This document shows, piece after piece, positions 1 to 9,457 of a stretch of DNA of 64,000 nt. The stretch comes from Butyrivibrio sp. INlla14. Lineage in GTDB: Bacteria > Bacillota > Clostridia > Lachnospirales > Lachnospiraceae. The notes under the pieces were generated by a model, which saw nothing but the letters and a program-made list of their open reading frames with translations, had not been told where the DNA came from and did no database searches. The first letter of the stretch is position 1. Each line of letters begins with the position of its first letter. Location: the NCBI RefSeq assembly GCF_900102515.1, contig NZ_FMVS01000005.1, positions 1 to 64,000 of the forward strand, in the 5' to 3' direction. The translations under genes and the position numbers were made by a program.

Positions 1-265
1 GTGTGCTTCCATGAGGAAGCAATGTGCAGATACAATCCGTTTGAAACTGATCAAGATTGCCGTTAAGGTAGTCAGATCAGGTAGATATATTTATTTCAAG
101 CTGTGTAGCAGTTGTCCTTATATATCTGAGTTTCATGAAACTCTAACAAACATAAGCGGCTTACAGCCACAGCTGGAATAGCAACTAATAATGTACCTTG
201 ATAACTTAAAAATCTGTATTTCTGATACATAGGGATAGTCTACCCTTTTTTAGGACTAAATCCCG
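1..265 (+). mobile_element. Right end of an IS1380-like insertion sequence (boundary uncertain)
   Basis: The transposase tail ends at 181. About 50-80 bases further on is GGGATAGTCTACCC followed by six T (about 231-250), a short GC-rich imperfect dyad that could be the inner part of the right inverted repeat or a small terminator. The partner repeat lies outside the window, so the boundary near 250-265 is a guess. Positions 266-319, between it and the CotH stop, hold nothing recognisable apart from a weak AAAATC...GATTTT dyad that could end the exopolysaccharide transcript. Confidence 0.4.
2..181 (+). CDS. Transposase C-terminal fragment, IS1380-like (5' cut by window edge)
   Basis: Reading frame 2 is open from the window edge to a TAG at 179-181 and encodes about 59 residues. 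It contains IRLKLIKIAVKVVRSGRY followed by a segment ending PYISEFHETLTNI. That basic, hydrophobic pattern (RLKLIKI, then a V-R-x-x-R-Y stretch) is what I recall from the extreme C-terminus of IS1380-family DDE transposases. The DDE catalytic core would lie left of the window and cannot be checked. It faces the exopolysaccharide operon tail by tail. The family assignment rests on pattern memory only; whether the element is intact is unknown. Confidence 0.6.
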   Translation, partial: CASMRKQCADTIRLKLIKIAVKVVRSGRYIYFKLCSSCPYISEFHETLTNISGLQPQLE

Positions 266-319
266 CCTGTTCTAGGCATCCATTTCAAAAAATCGGATTA
301 TGGATCAGATTTTAGGAAA

Positions 320-2335
320 TTAAGTTGTCATGAATAATTCAGGATTATCTACCTGCATACTAAACTCAGCCTCAGAATAAGAGCTGTAGAATCTTGAATG
401 TGAATCCATGGCAGGTTTTTTCATAAGATTTGAATAGTACTCTATAACCTCTGTATAGTTTTCCTTACTGAAATTCTCGGCAATCAGCTTCTCCATGACT
501 TCAACCATGCGATTACAGAACTCTTTATTCATCAGTAATGACTGAAATACCCTATCGCCATGAACCCCAGGCTGCATAAAGGTATTTATTTTGTAATTCT
601 GTTTTCTGGAGCTGTTCATGGTATCCCCTGTAAAATCCATGAGCCATCTCCATCTTCCATCAGAGTAGCCAGTCCCGCTTGCATCAACGGTCTTCCATGT
701 TGAGGTTCTTGTTGTACCTAGTTTTGAATTAGCCAGGTAAATATTCCCACATACATATGTAAGATAACTATCAATATCCATCATCTCTTTAACATGCTCA
801 TAGTTTTCAGGCACGCTCATATCATTGGTGGTTATATATTCTGTCAGACTTCTGAAAGACTGATTATAAACTCCATAATAATATTTTCTTATGTTGAGTC
901 CATCTTCGCTTACGCCATATTCCTTGGCAAAATATTTAGTATCATAAGGAGCCTTGAGCATATACACGCCCCAGTATTCTCCATTTAGGAATAACACTAC
1001 CGGAGTCATTTCGTAGGTTCCAACAGCTGTATCTTCCATAAGGCCATTAGCAATATATTCTCTAAGTTTGACATCCTCATCATCAAGGTTCTGCTGCACA
1101 ATTAGCTCATAATTACCATCTATATAATCATGAAGTGATGAACCTACATATTTCCATATAGATCCGTCCATAGTAATCTTGAATGCTTTTTGAACAGAGT
1201 ATACTTCACTGTTGTAATAGATACCTATCTTTCCATCGCTCTCTAATGACTTTCCCTTAGAAGCTTCAAAATAGGTTATCTGGCAGTCCTTTTTTTCTTT
1301 GCTTAAGTAATTGGAGAAGTTGCTGGGATGTGCCTCTCCTGCAATTAAGGCATCATCGTATCCTTTACCCGATACGTAAATACCGCTTTCATATCCGATC
1401 AGATCTTCAGGATCCATAGTAATTGAAATAATAGGAATATTCCTGTAGGATACATCCCTGGCCATATCAATAAAGTATATCTGTGAAGCCTGACCAGTAA
1501 CCTTACCGCTTCCATCTACTCTTATGGCATTGACCACCATTGCTCTGTCAATGGCTCCGCCAGTATATTTTGCAGTCTGATAATAGTCAAAGGCTATCTT
1601 TGAATATACCGCATCAGAGCTTGAGGGCTTTCTGATCATTATTGGTTCCACATATTCATCAGACTTTGTTGTTGGCATAGTACCATCTGTTGTGTAATAT
1701 ATCTTTTCCCCAGCGCCTGCTTCCAATGTAAGAGGAAAAGTACCGGAATAAAAACCAGATGGCGTAGAAAACTTTATACCATCAAAGCTTACATATTCTA
1801 TTTCTTTTGAGTCATTTGCCTTGCCCTTGGTAGGAGACATAAATCCCATCTCCTTACTGTCTGCACTTCTCTTTCCATAGCTCTTCCCAGCAGTTATCTG
1901 TGGAAGCAGATATCCGGCAATATCATTGCCATCTTTGTCCTTAAGTGTGATTATATTGACCTTGGCATCTCCAGGGTTTTTCTTAAGGTCAATAGCGATG
2001 TACTGATTTTTTTCAATTAAAGTTCCATCTCCTATGGTTCCGATTTCCTCCCCGGCAAGAAGAATCTTTATACCAGATAGATCGATGGAGTCGGTTCCGT
2101 AGTTGTATAGCTCAATATATTTTTCTGAAGAAGCCTCGCTAAGCTCTATATAGTCGGTAAAAACTTTTTCTGTTTCTGCTACAGTAGATGCTACAAGTTC
2201 GCTGTCACTTTCAAGCATCTCTGAAACCATCTCACTGCTTTTCCTGGAAGCATAGATAATAAAAATCAGCAAACACAGACAAATGATGCTGAGTAGAATT
2301 ATCAAAAAATCTTTTAGATTAAATTTCTTTTTCAT
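320..2335 (-). CDS. CotH-like protein with lamin-tail and chitobiase-C-type domains
   Basis: A 671-residue membrane-anchored protein. Residues 10-29 form one hydrophobic helix, so the rest is probably extracytoplasmic. Residues about 60-150 resemble a lamin-tail domain (YIELYNYG, LSGIKI). Residues about 188-285 resemble the chitobiase/beta-hexosaminidase C-terminal Ig-like fold (KIYYTTDGTMPT). From about 296 onward it matches the CotH kinase-like family (IPIISITMD, NGEYWGVYMLK near 451-461, RWRWLMDFTGDT). CotH proteins are atypical protein kinases in spores and also occur in secreted proteins of Clostridia; the substrate here is unknown. It is the last gene of the exopolysaccharide operon and overlaps the VanZ-like gene by 17 bp, so a role in attaching or modifying surface material is plausible but inferred. 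Confidence 0.82.
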   Translation of the reverse strand: MKKKFNLKDFLIILLSIICLCLLIFIIYASRKSSEMVSEMLESDSELVASTVAETEKVFTDYIELSEASSEKYIELYNYGTDSIDLSGIKILLAGEEIGTIGDGTLIEKNQYIAIDLKKNPGDAKVNIITLKDKDGNDIAGYLLPQITAGKSYGKRSADSKEMGFMSPTKGKANDSKEIEYVSFDGIKFSTPSGFYSGTFPLTLEAGAGEKIYYTTDGTMPTTKSDEYVEPIMIRKPSSSDAVYSKIAFDYYQTAKYTGGAIDRAMVVNAIRVDGSGKVTGQASQIYFIDMARDVSYRNIPIISITMDPEDLIGYESGIYVSGKGYDDALIAGEAHPSNFSNYLSKEKKDCQITYFEASKGKSLESDGKIGIYYNSEVYSVQKAFKITMDGSIWKYVGSSLHDYIDGNYELIVQQNLDDEDVKLREYIANGLMEDTAVGTYEMTPVVLFLNGEYWGVYMLKAPYDTKYFAKEYGVSEDGLNIRKYYYGVYNQSFRSLTEYITTNDMSVPENYEHVKEMMDIDSYLTYVCGNIYLANSKLGTTRTSTWKTVDASGTGYSDGRWRWLMDFTGDTMNSSRKQNYKINTFMQPGVHGDRVFQSLLMNKEFCNRMVEVMEKLIAENFSKENYTEVIEYYSNLMKKPAMDSHSRFYSSYSEAEFSMQVDNPELFMTT

Positions 2336-2909
2336 GTTTCAAAATCCTTCTGTCTAAAATATGTAAGATCAGGGAAGCAATAATTGCTCCTATAAAGCCC
2401 CCGCTTAAGTTTGTAACCAGATCCGTTACTTCAAAAGAACCTGTCCCTGTCATAAGCTGAATACATTCTATTCCAAAGCTAAAGAGGAAGCTTAAAAGTG
2501 TACACATGACAATGTTTCGAATGTGTCCTTCTTCTTTCCTTAAAACTCTTATCAAAAAACCAAATGGAACAAACAAAAAAACATTAAGGATGCTGTAAGC
2601 CGCCTGTTTCTGCCTAAACCATCCGCCCTTAATATATCCAAAATCCAAATGAGTTACTATCTGTCCTTCTTTTGAGCCGGGCTGTCTCCTGAATATGGTT
2701 ATAAGAAGCATTATTCCTACATATACAAAAAGAAAATAGGCAGTAAAAAGCCCCCTTTTGGTAATATTCCCCTTTATCCTCATCAGGATATATCCAGGAA
2801 TAAGAATCACCAGGGCTCCTACAATTAATAAAAGCTCAATCTGCGCCACATATATTCCCCGTAGCTGTTCAATTATAAGTCCCCAAATAACTGTAAAATA
2901 ATAGTTCAT
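2319..2909 (-). CDS. VanZ-like membrane protein
   Basis: A 196-residue integral membrane protein with about five hydrophobic segments. The C-terminal half carries the VanZ signature: NVFLFVPFGFLIRVL, then SFGIECIQLMTGTGSFEVTDLVTNLSG, where the acidic and polar residues between helices are typical. VanZ itself gives low-level teicoplanin resistance, but most relatives are uncharacterised and common in polysaccharide loci. The gene starts 2 bp after the GT32 stop and overlaps the CotH-like gene, so it is translated within the exopolysaccharide operon. Confidence 0.85.
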   Translation of the reverse strand: MNYYFTVIWGLIIEQLRGIYVAQIELLLIVGALVILIPGYILMRIKGNITKRGLFTAYFLFVYVGIMLLITIFRRQPGSKEGQIVTHLDFGYIKGGWFRQKQAAYSILNVFLFVPFGFLIRVLRKEEGHIRNIVMCTLLSFLFSFGIECIQLMTGTGSFEVTDLVTNLSGGFIGAIIASLILHILDRRILKHEKEI

Positions 2910-2911
2910 TA

Positions 2912-3814
2912 TTACAACTCCGGTAATTGTCTTCCTTCCTTTTGTGCATGCGAATAGGCATAAAAAGGTATTCCCTTATTAAGTCTCTTGTATCTGCGTT
3001 TTCTGACCAGAACCTGAACCTTGTCATAAATAAACTCATTACCTTTTAGGGAATTCTTTATCCGGTTCTTCAGACTATCTGAGTCATCCTCTTTAGTTCT
3101 CCACTCACCTGCATTTAAGTGAATAGCATAGTGTCTTCCAGAAAGTGTTCCTATCTCAAATAATTCCTTGGGATAAATAACAAAGTCCCCCATATCCTGG
3201 AATTTGTTATTGAGCATCAAAGCTGGATAGTGCTTTAAAATGTAATAGGTATAATAGTAATTGCTGGTGGCATATCCATGAACATAGAGTATATCGTCCT
3301 TCCACTCAAAGACCTTGTCCTGCCTTTTACTATCCACCGGAAGTATCACGCTTCTATCGTACATATCCATTATTCCACGGATAAAAGGGTTCCCCTTTTC
3401 GCTTCCAATAATGGCAGTTCCAATTGAACAGTCAAAAATGAAATTCAGAAATGCCTTATGCTTTAATAGCTTGTCAAAAGACTTATACACTTTCACGTCG
3501 GTGTCCAAATAGATACCGCCGTATTCATACACAGCCTTAAGCCTGTAGTAGTCACCAATAAATCCAAGTTGCCTGTCCCTGAAGGTGTTTCTCACAAACT
3601 CATTCTCATCAAAGGAACAATTACTCTCATCCCATCTCATAATGGTATAGCCATGGAGTCTTTCCCAGGTATCAAGACACTTTTTTAGATCCTCTGGCAG
3701 AGGTTTTCCACCAAACCAGCAATAGTGAATGATCTTGGGTATTCTATTTCCATCTTCAGGAGCTATGTTCTTTATAACTTCCACATCAGTAGTCTGACTG
3801 ATTGATGATGACAT
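2912..3814 (-). CDS. Glycosyltransferase family 32 (DXD sugar transferase)
   Basis: A 300-residue putative glycosyltransferase. Residues 25-40 (IPKIIHYCWFGGKPLP) are the typical GT32 N-terminus. GDYYRLKAVYEYGGIYLDTD ends in the DTD metal/nucleotide-sugar motif at 104-106. I chose the ATG at 3814 because AAAGGA lies about 10 nt upstream; an in-frame ATG at 3853 lies deeper inside the upstream gene. Even so the genes overlap by 29 bp, pointing to translational coupling. It probably adds one sugar to the lipid-linked repeat unit on the cytoplasmic face; donor and linkage cannot be read from the sequence. Confidence 0.87.
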   Translation of the reverse strand: MSSSISQTTDVEVIKNIAPEDGNRIPKIIHYCWFGGKPLPEDLKKCLDTWERLHGYTIMRWDESNCSFDENEFVRNTFRDRQLGFIGDYYRLKAVYEYGGIYLDTDVKVYKSFDKLLKHKAFLNFIFDCSIGTAIIGSEKGNPFIRGIMDMYDRSVILPVDSKRQDKVFEWKDDILYVHGYATSNYYYTYYILKHYPALMLNNKFQDMGDFVIYPKELFEIGTLSGRHYAIHLNAGEWRTKEDDSDSLKNRIKNSLKGNEFIYDKVQVLVRKRRYKRLNKGIPFYAYSHAQKEGRQLPEL

Positions 3815-4733
3815 CGTAGAACGTTCCTTTCTCTTTAAGCTTGTCCTGGTCAAATCTGGTGCTCAGCTTGTGAACCCCTGTGGTCTTTTTAAGACATTCA
3901 AATTTATCAGGATTATACTTGTCATAAATATATGTTGCCAAAACATGAGCCTGGGCCTGGCTTACTATAGGCATAGCCTTGTACTCATCCTCATAATACT
4001 CATTAACAATCGCTTCAAAAATATGATAGATATAATAATTTGATGCGCGGTTGTTGTCTTTCCAATATTCATACAAAAACTTCTGCAAAAGAGATAGCAT
4101 ATTGTTATTGGTTGTGCTGTAAATAAACCAGTTGTTCAGCTCCATTATCTCCGGGTTAAAACCAAAATAATAATAGCTGTACATGAAAAGATCTGTCTTC
4201 TCGATACTCTCTACAAGATTTGCATCAGTCATAAAAACAGTAGAATCAATCCAGAATCCGCCATGTTTTATCAGTATCTCATTTCTGATAAGATCACTAA
4301 AATGTGCATGTCCTATAATGCCCTCATCATGCTTTTTAACGATGTAATCTGGAAGCGAAGCGTATTTCTGATAGTTACTCTCATCCAGCACAATAAACTT
4401 TTTATCAGGCATGGCTTTCTTCTGGCTCTCAAGGCACCTTTTAACAATATCTGGTGCATTATCAATTCCCTGAAGCCACATGAACCAGACAGTATCTTTG
4501 TTAGTTTTCTTCTCAAGGCACTCCCATGGCCTGTCCTCAGTGCATTTCTCCAGGTATTTCTTTTTAAACCTGCGGTAGAATATCATTCTGTGCTTCTGAC
4601 CAGCCATAACACTATACAGAAAACGTGTCTTTTCATCTTTATACTTCACATGCATCATTACCTGATCATAGATAGTCCCCAGAAGCATCCTATCCTTTAT
4701 TCTGTTCATAAGCTTATTATCATAGCTTGGCAT
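3786..4733 (-). CDS. Capsular polysaccharide synthesis protein (Caps_synth, GT32-related)
   Basis: A 315-residue protein of the Caps_synth type, distantly related to GT32. Key features are VWFMWLQGIDNAPDIVKRCL near 82-101, FIVLDESNYQKY near 113-124, and HFSDLIRNEILIKHGGFWIDSTVFMT near 144-169, where WIDS takes the place of the DXD motif. The first 75 residues are basic and lack a signal peptide. It overlaps the polymerase gene by 14 bp upstream and the GT32 gene downstream. Two related transferases in a row suggest consecutive additions to the repeat unit or its decoration. Confidence 0.83.
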   Translation of the reverse strand: MPSYDNKLMNRIKDRMLLGTIYDQVMMHVKYKDEKTRFLYSVMAGQKHRMIFYRRFKKKYLEKCTEDRPWECLEKKTNKDTVWFMWLQGIDNAPDIVKRCLESQKKAMPDKKFIVLDESNYQKYASLPDYIVKKHDEGIIGHAHFSDLIRNEILIKHGGFWIDSTVFMTDANLVESIEKTDLFMYSYYYFGFNPEIMELNNWFIYSTTNNNMLSLLQKFLYEYWKDNNRASNYYIYHIFEAIVNEYYEDEYKAMPIVSQAQAHVLATYIYDKYNPDKFECLKKTTGVHKLSTRFDQDKLKEKGTFYDVIINQSDY

Positions 4734-6102
4734 ATTCGATAATTCCTCGTTTTATATATTTACAAGGATCCTTGGCAGGAACATATTCCTTTTTATCCAC
4801 ACACAGGTACAATGCAAATAGAACGTACAAATACTTAAATGTCTGCAGCGAATCAGCAATATACAGGTGCAGACAATAGAAAACAGATCCAATAAATACC
4901 ATTCTGATAGCAGCAGAATGAGTCTTATATATATCGTAGGCCATACGTAACCCCATATATACCAAAAACAGGATGTAACTGACCATTCCCGGATATGCAT
5001 ATCTTACATATTCTGCAATGTAGAAATTATCTATGGAAACAATTCTTTTTCCATCCACCATACTCTTAAAACCACGTTTTCTGCCTATTCCCAAGATGGG
5101 GTTAAGCCATTCCACATGGAATATTCGTTTGAGCAGATCTCTATAAGCTTTACTCTGTCTAAGCTGCAAGTAGTTCGCTCCATATTTCACCGAATAAGTA
5201 GTATCAAATAATGAGTCCACTAATGAAGTTATTTGCAGCATGACATAGGATCCAAACGAAGTTCTTTGCAGTACAAATGTTAAAAAGGCAAATATTGTTA
5301 AGGATGATAAAAGCAGCATAGTGTTATGCTTTATATACTTAAAATCTGAAAGCAAAAATATAGCAAAAATTTCACCAAATGCCACTCCTAATGTTGACCT
5401 TGACCCAGTCATAAAAATGTTAAATATTAAAAGCCACAAAAGTACAGGCCTTCTAAAGATATTTAGTTCTTCCTTCTCATAATCGTACGCCGCAAAAGGG
5501 AGAGCTGTTATCAACATAAGGCCATATCCAAGAGAGTGCCCTGCATTACCCATTATCCTGTAGTGGCCACCTCTCAAATATCTACCAGTGTAAATACCTT
5601 TTATAGTCACCAGATATGAAAAAGGCGAAACACTTGTAATTGACTCTATGACTCCCAAGATGACCAGCAGGTATATAAATCCCAGAAATATCTTTACTGA
5701 CTGCTTAAATCCGAAGGTATCCCTGATAATATATATCAAAAGATACATCTCAAGAAATTCAATAAACGGATTAAGAAAAGCGTTAATATCTACCCTAAGC
5801 ACCATAGTGTAGAAAAGGACAATAAAATATGGAATAAGAACAAGCCCCATCTTCTCAGTGACAATTATCTGTTTAAAAGAAGCTGTTCTTTCTTTGTCAT
5901 TAATTATAAAAATAGCAGCCACAATAATAGTTATTCTAACTATAGTAAGATCGAACAGGGGATTTGCTATTCCAAAATACTGTGGAAGCACGTATAGAGA
6001 AAACATATACGCAAGTCCCACTTTTCTGAACCACTCCCTCTCAAGCGGATCTTTGAAGTATTTACTTTTCGTATTATTCACATTTTCTGTAGTACTATTC
6101 AT
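4720..6102 (-). CDS. O-antigen polymerase/ligase-like membrane protein (Wzy type)
   Basis: A 460-residue polytopic protein with roughly ten to twelve hydrophobic segments and a large hydrophilic loop around 290-370, the layout of Wzy polymerases and WaaL ligases. GSRSTLGVAFGEIFAIFLL resembles the conserved TGSR region before a membrane helix. In a Wzy-dependent locus it would polymerise flipped repeat units outside the membrane. It is the only polymerase candidate in the operon. Such proteins diverge strongly, so the call rests on topology, the GSRS motif and context. Confidence 0.78.
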   Translation of the reverse strand: MNSTTENVNNTKSKYFKDPLEREWFRKVGLAYMFSLYVLPQYFGIANPLFDLTIVRITIIVAAIFIINDKERTASFKQIIVTEKMGLVLIPYFIVLFYTMVLRVDINAFLNPFIEFLEMYLLIYIIRDTFGFKQSVKIFLGFIYLLVILGVIESITSVSPFSYLVTIKGIYTGRYLRGGHYRIMGNAGHSLGYGLMLITALPFAAYDYEKEELNIFRRPVLLWLLIFNIFMTGSRSTLGVAFGEIFAIFLLSDFKYIKHNTMLLLSSLTIFAFLTFVLQRTSFGSYVMLQITSLVDSLFDTTYSVKYGANYLQLRQSKAYRDLLKRIFHVEWLNPILGIGRKRGFKSMVDGKRIVSIDNFYIAEYVRYAYPGMVSYILFLVYMGLRMAYDIYKTHSAAIRMVFIGSVFYCLHLYIADSLQTFKYLYVLFALYLCVDKKEYVPAKDPCKYIKRGIIEYAKL

Positions 6103-6103
6103 A

Positions 6104-7048
6104 TTACTTTCTTCTAAGTGCCATTAGTAGTTCCACGGGAATAGACCTTTTTTTGTGATAGCAGTCCATATACCCTAATAATCTAATGCTGTTAAAAATC
6201 TTTTTATTCTGGATCAGGCCAAGCCTGAGCCCTGTTGCCTTTATATGGCGATCCATGAGTCTTGTTTTAAACTCTTTTTCTGCCACAGCTTCGTTTTCAC
6301 AAATAAAGCGCCTTGTAGCCTCGTGGCTCTTTTTTAGTTCAGTCAGATATCTGATCCTCTGCTCGTTTTTATGTTCCTTGTGAAGGGTGACATTGCTGGA
6401 ATGAAGTCTTCTTTTTAGTGTAGTCTTATGGAAGAAATATAGTCTGTCCATGGAAAGAGCCAGTTTCCAGACATATTCATCGTGAGCCCAGCCTTCATAC
6501 CAATAGTCCTTAATATCCTCAAGGAAAGACCTTGTCATGAGCATTGTACAGCCCTGACAGCCAATAAAAATGTTCTCGGAATTAAAGGAAAGCTTCTCTA
6601 CTGAGCCATCGTTTTTAAATCTGGCAAGTTCCCAGGAAGGCACATCTGGTGCATCTTCACTGCATTTAAAGGGTTCAAACTCAGATCCCAAAAGAGCTAT
6701 ATCTTTGTTTTTCTCCATGACCTGCACCATATCCTGAACCCTGGTGCTGGTCCATATGTCATCCTGATCACAGAAGAAAACATAATCACCTCTGGTTTCA
6801 AGCAGTGCACTTATAAAATTAGAAGCATATCCGAGGTTTTTCTTATTAACAGAAAACTTTACGATATCCGAAAGCCCCTTTGCCTCGATATACTTCTCCA
6901 CAACTGCCGCTGTATCATCTTTGGATATGTCATCGTGGATAATGATCTCATCCACTTTCATTGACTGATCCAAGATAGATTCAAGCTGTTCTATTATGTA
7001 GTTTTCCCCATTATAGGTGGCCATGGCCACAGAAATATGCGGCTTCAT
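6104..7048 (-). CDS. Glycosyltransferase family 2
   Basis: A 314-residue GT-A enzyme. It begins MKPHISVAMATYNGENYIIEQ, has HDDISKDDT near 38-46 for nucleotide binding and DQDD at 94-97 as the metal site. Length and the C-terminal basic region (near GLIQNKKIFNS) resemble rhamnosyl- and similar sugar transferases. I chose the ATG at 7048 because AAGGGG lies just upstream and it follows the preceding stop at 7057; a longer in-frame start at 7108 would run into the upstream gene. Probably cytoplasmic and acting on lipid-linked repeat units. Confidence 0.9.
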   Translation of the reverse strand: MKPHISVAMATYNGENYIIEQLESILDQSMKVDEIIIHDDISKDDTAAVVEKYIEAKGLSDIVKFSVNKKNLGYASNFISALLETRGDYVFFCDQDDIWTSTRVQDMVQVMEKNKDIALLGSEFEPFKCSEDAPDVPSWELARFKNDGSVEKLSFNSENIFIGCQGCTMLMTRSFLEDIKDYWYEGWAHDEYVWKLALSMDRLYFFHKTTLKRRLHSSNVTLHKEHKNEQRIRYLTELKKSHEATRRFICENEAVAEKEFKTRLMDRHIKATGLRLGLIQNKKIFNSIRLLGYMDCYHKKRSIPVELLMALRRK

Positions 7049-7056
7049 TTTTCCCC

Positions 7057-8052
7057 TTATCCGATCATCACTTTGGACAGAACAAAGGCATAAATACCGC
7101 AGTTCCATCTACCTACTGACTTTATATACACCCCAATCTTACCCTTAAAAAATTTATTCTTGCGGTAATAAGGAAAATTCTTATTTACAAAATCAAAGGT
7201 CTTATCAAATAATTCCCTTCTCATGTATCTATTAGGAACTCTTCCTATTCTGCTAAGATTGCTGCAGAATGCTATTTTCACACAAAAGTACTCAAGCTCA
7301 TCCTTGTACTGTCTAAAGATTGCTTTCCTGTGATAGAAATCTATTATATTGTCCAAGACTTTAAAAATATCACCAACCCTGGCTCCAAGATTCTTTGTCA
7401 TGGTGGAACTTGGTCTTACGCTGTAATACACTAGCTTTTCATCAAGATATGCGTGCTTTTTTATAAAGGGAAGTGCCTTTATATAAAAGGCAGTATCTTC
7501 ATATATCATTCCCTCTGGGAAAAAGACATCATTGTCTGCAAGGACACTTTTTCTATATAGCTTATTCCAGGGAGAAACCTGAGGATCAAAAAATAGTTCT
7601 CTCACATCCTTGTGAGCTCTTATTGTTCCTCTGGTTCCTATTTCCCTGTAATTAGGAAAAGAATCATCCTCTGAAGGAAGTTCAAACATACTGTGATAAT
7701 GGCACTCAGTAAGATCCGCATTTTCAGCCTTTGCAAGCTCATACAGCTTTTCAAACATGGTCACATCCACATAATCATCAGAATCAGCAAAACCAATATA
7801 TTCACCTCTGGCCATCCTGATGCCATAATTTCTGGCTGTGGCCTGACCGCCATTACTCTTGTGAAACACTCTTATAATATCTGGATACTTCTTACTATAC
7901 TCATCACAGATTTCTCCAGACCCATCAGTTGAACCGTCGTCCACCAAAACAATTTCAAATTCTGAATGAGGTATTGTCTGTCCTACCAGTGCATCAAGAC
8001 TTCTTTTTAGATACCTTTTTGTGTTGTACACTGGCACTACTACGCTTACCAT
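7057..8052 (-). CDS. Glycosyltransferase family 2
   Basis: A 331-residue GT2 enzyme. MVSVVVPVYNTKRYLKRSLD opens the Rossmann-like fold, DDGSTD lies at 38-43 and DSDD at 90-93, followed by SPWNKLYRKSVL typical of EpsJ/CpsI-like capsule transferases. The ATG at 8052, preceded by a GGTGGA-like site, fits the family start better than the in-frame start 18 bp upstream. It overlaps the 3' end of the Wzz/kinase gene by 59 bp, an unusually long coupling overlap. Confidence 0.9.
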   Translation of the reverse strand: MVSVVVPVYNTKRYLKRSLDALVGQTIPHSEFEIVLVDDGSTDGSGEICDEYSKKYPDIIRVFHKSNGGQATARNYGIRMARGEYIGFADSDDYVDVTMFEKLYELAKAENADLTECHYHSMFELPSEDDSFPNYREIGTRGTIRAHKDVRELFFDPQVSPWNKLYRKSVLADNDVFFPEGMIYEDTAFYIKALPFIKKHAYLDEKLVYYSVRPSSTMTKNLGARVGDIFKVLDNIIDFYHRKAIFRQYKDELEYFCVKIAFCSNLSRIGRVPNRYMRRELFDKTFDFVNKNFPYYRKNKFFKGKIGVYIKSVGRWNCGIYAFVLSKVMIG

Positions 8053-9439
8053 AATTTCCACCGTTAACATAATCCTTGTGATTATAATCTACTGACCTGA
8101 CGTCCATTCCGTTATAAATAAATCCGCAAACATTTGCGCCTACAGCGTCAAGCTTTCTGATAATTAGTTCTTCTCTCTCAAACCTTGTTACGAACTCTCT
8201 TATCACGACTATAAATGCAGTTGCCACATTGACAACTTCCACGCCATCAGCAACTATACCAATAGAAGGTGTATCAATAATTATGACGTCGTAATTATTC
8301 TTAAGATCTGCAATCATGTCCTTCCACTTATCACTGATCAAAAGATCTGTAGGGTTAGGAGGAATAACGCCCGTAGTAATAACATCAAGGTTTTCCCTGG
8401 TGTTCGCATGAATATTCAGCTTTTTCTGCAGGCCTCCAAGATACTCTGACAGGCCATTCTTGGATTCTATGCCCAGAATCTGCGCTATATCACCATTTCG
8501 AAGGTCTCCATCAATGAGAAGAGTTTTCTTTCCCATCATTGCGAAGTTAGTTGCAAGATTTATGCTGTTAGTAGTCTTACCTTCGTCATAATCTGCGCCT
8601 GTTACAGCAAATACAGGACACTTCTCTCCATTACCCATAAAGAGCATGTTAGTTCTGATATCGTTGTAGGCTTCCCTTAGAACAAAGGGGCTGTCATCTG
8701 ACAGAATTACCTTTACATTACCCTTTTCATCCTTTTCCTCCATTTGAGGAACTATTCCAAGTATTGGAATGTTGTAAACATCTGTAATTTCATTAAGTCT
8801 TCTGTATCTAGTGTCTCTAAGACCTCTAATGATAAAAAAGAAAGCTGCTAAAGCTGCACCTGCAACTGCCCCCATAAAAGTCATAAGTGAAACGCTTGTT
8901 GACTCATAAGGCACAGTCGGAAGCTTAGCCTGATCAAGAACCTCGATACCGCCAGACTTTACAACGCTGACAATTTTCTCTGGTGCAAGTTCTCCGATGG
9001 TATTGGCTATAAGCATCGCGTTGTAGGGATTAACATCGTATACCGTAACCTTAAACACCGCTGTACCTGATACCGCAGAAGCGGAAATCTCAGACCTTAA
9101 GATGCCAGGGGTATAATACACCGGATCAATACCAGACTTTTCTATAACCGACTCCAAAAAGCTATTGCTCTTTAATATCTGCAGGTAACTACTAAGAAGT
9201 GCCGAAGCATTACCTACCTCAGCTGAAGAAAGATTGATCCCACTGTCATTGATATAATCCGGATTACTGTATACATAAAAAGAAATCTGCGCTGCATAGG
9301 TATCCTGCCTCAATACAAAGGTAGCGCCTCCTGCCAGCACACCAAAAAAAAGTCCCACCAGTATCATATATTTGAGTTTGGACTTTATTATCCAAAAAAG
9401 TTTCTCTATATGAAAGTTGTTGATAATAGTTTTTAACAC
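7994..9439 (-). CDS. Fused Wzz chain-length regulator / BY-type tyrosine kinase
   Basis: A 481-residue polysaccharide co-polymerase with its kinase in one chain. Membrane helices at about 25-44 and 184-205 bracket an external Wzz domain. The cytoplasmic half has Walker A GADYDEGKTT (281-290), Walker A' LLIDGDLRNG (307-316) and Walker B VIIIDTPS (385-392). The C-terminus has three spaced tyrosines (VDYNHKDYVNGGNYGK) that would be autophosphorylation sites. Firmicutes usually split CpsC and CpsD, and this window also has a split pair at 19037-20601, so two co-polymerase systems coexist. The role is control of chain length and export of the product of this operon. Confidence 0.92.
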   Translation of the reverse strand: MLKTIINNFHIEKLFWIIKSKLKYMILVGLFFGVLAGGATFVLRQDTYAAQISFYVYSNPDYINDSGINLSSAEVGNASALLSSYLQILKSNSFLESVIEKSGIDPVYYTPGILRSEISASAVSGTAVFKVTVYDVNPYNAMLIANTIGELAPEKIVSVVKSGGIEVLDQAKLPTVPYESTSVSLMTFMGAVAGAALAAFFFIIRGLRDTRYRRLNEITDVYNIPILGIVPQMEEKDEKGNVKVILSDDSPFVLREAYNDIRTNMLFMGNGEKCPVFAVTGADYDEGKTTNSINLATNFAMMGKKTLLIDGDLRNGDIAQILGIESKNGLSEYLGGLQKKLNIHANTRENLDVITTGVIPPNPTDLLISDKWKDMIADLKNNYDVIIIDTPSIGIVADGVEVVNVATAFIVVIREFVTRFEREELIIRKLDAVGANVCGFIYNGMDVRSVDYNHKDYVNGGNYGKRSSASVQHKKVSKKKS

Positions 9440-9457
9440 AATAACTCCTCCAAAAAA

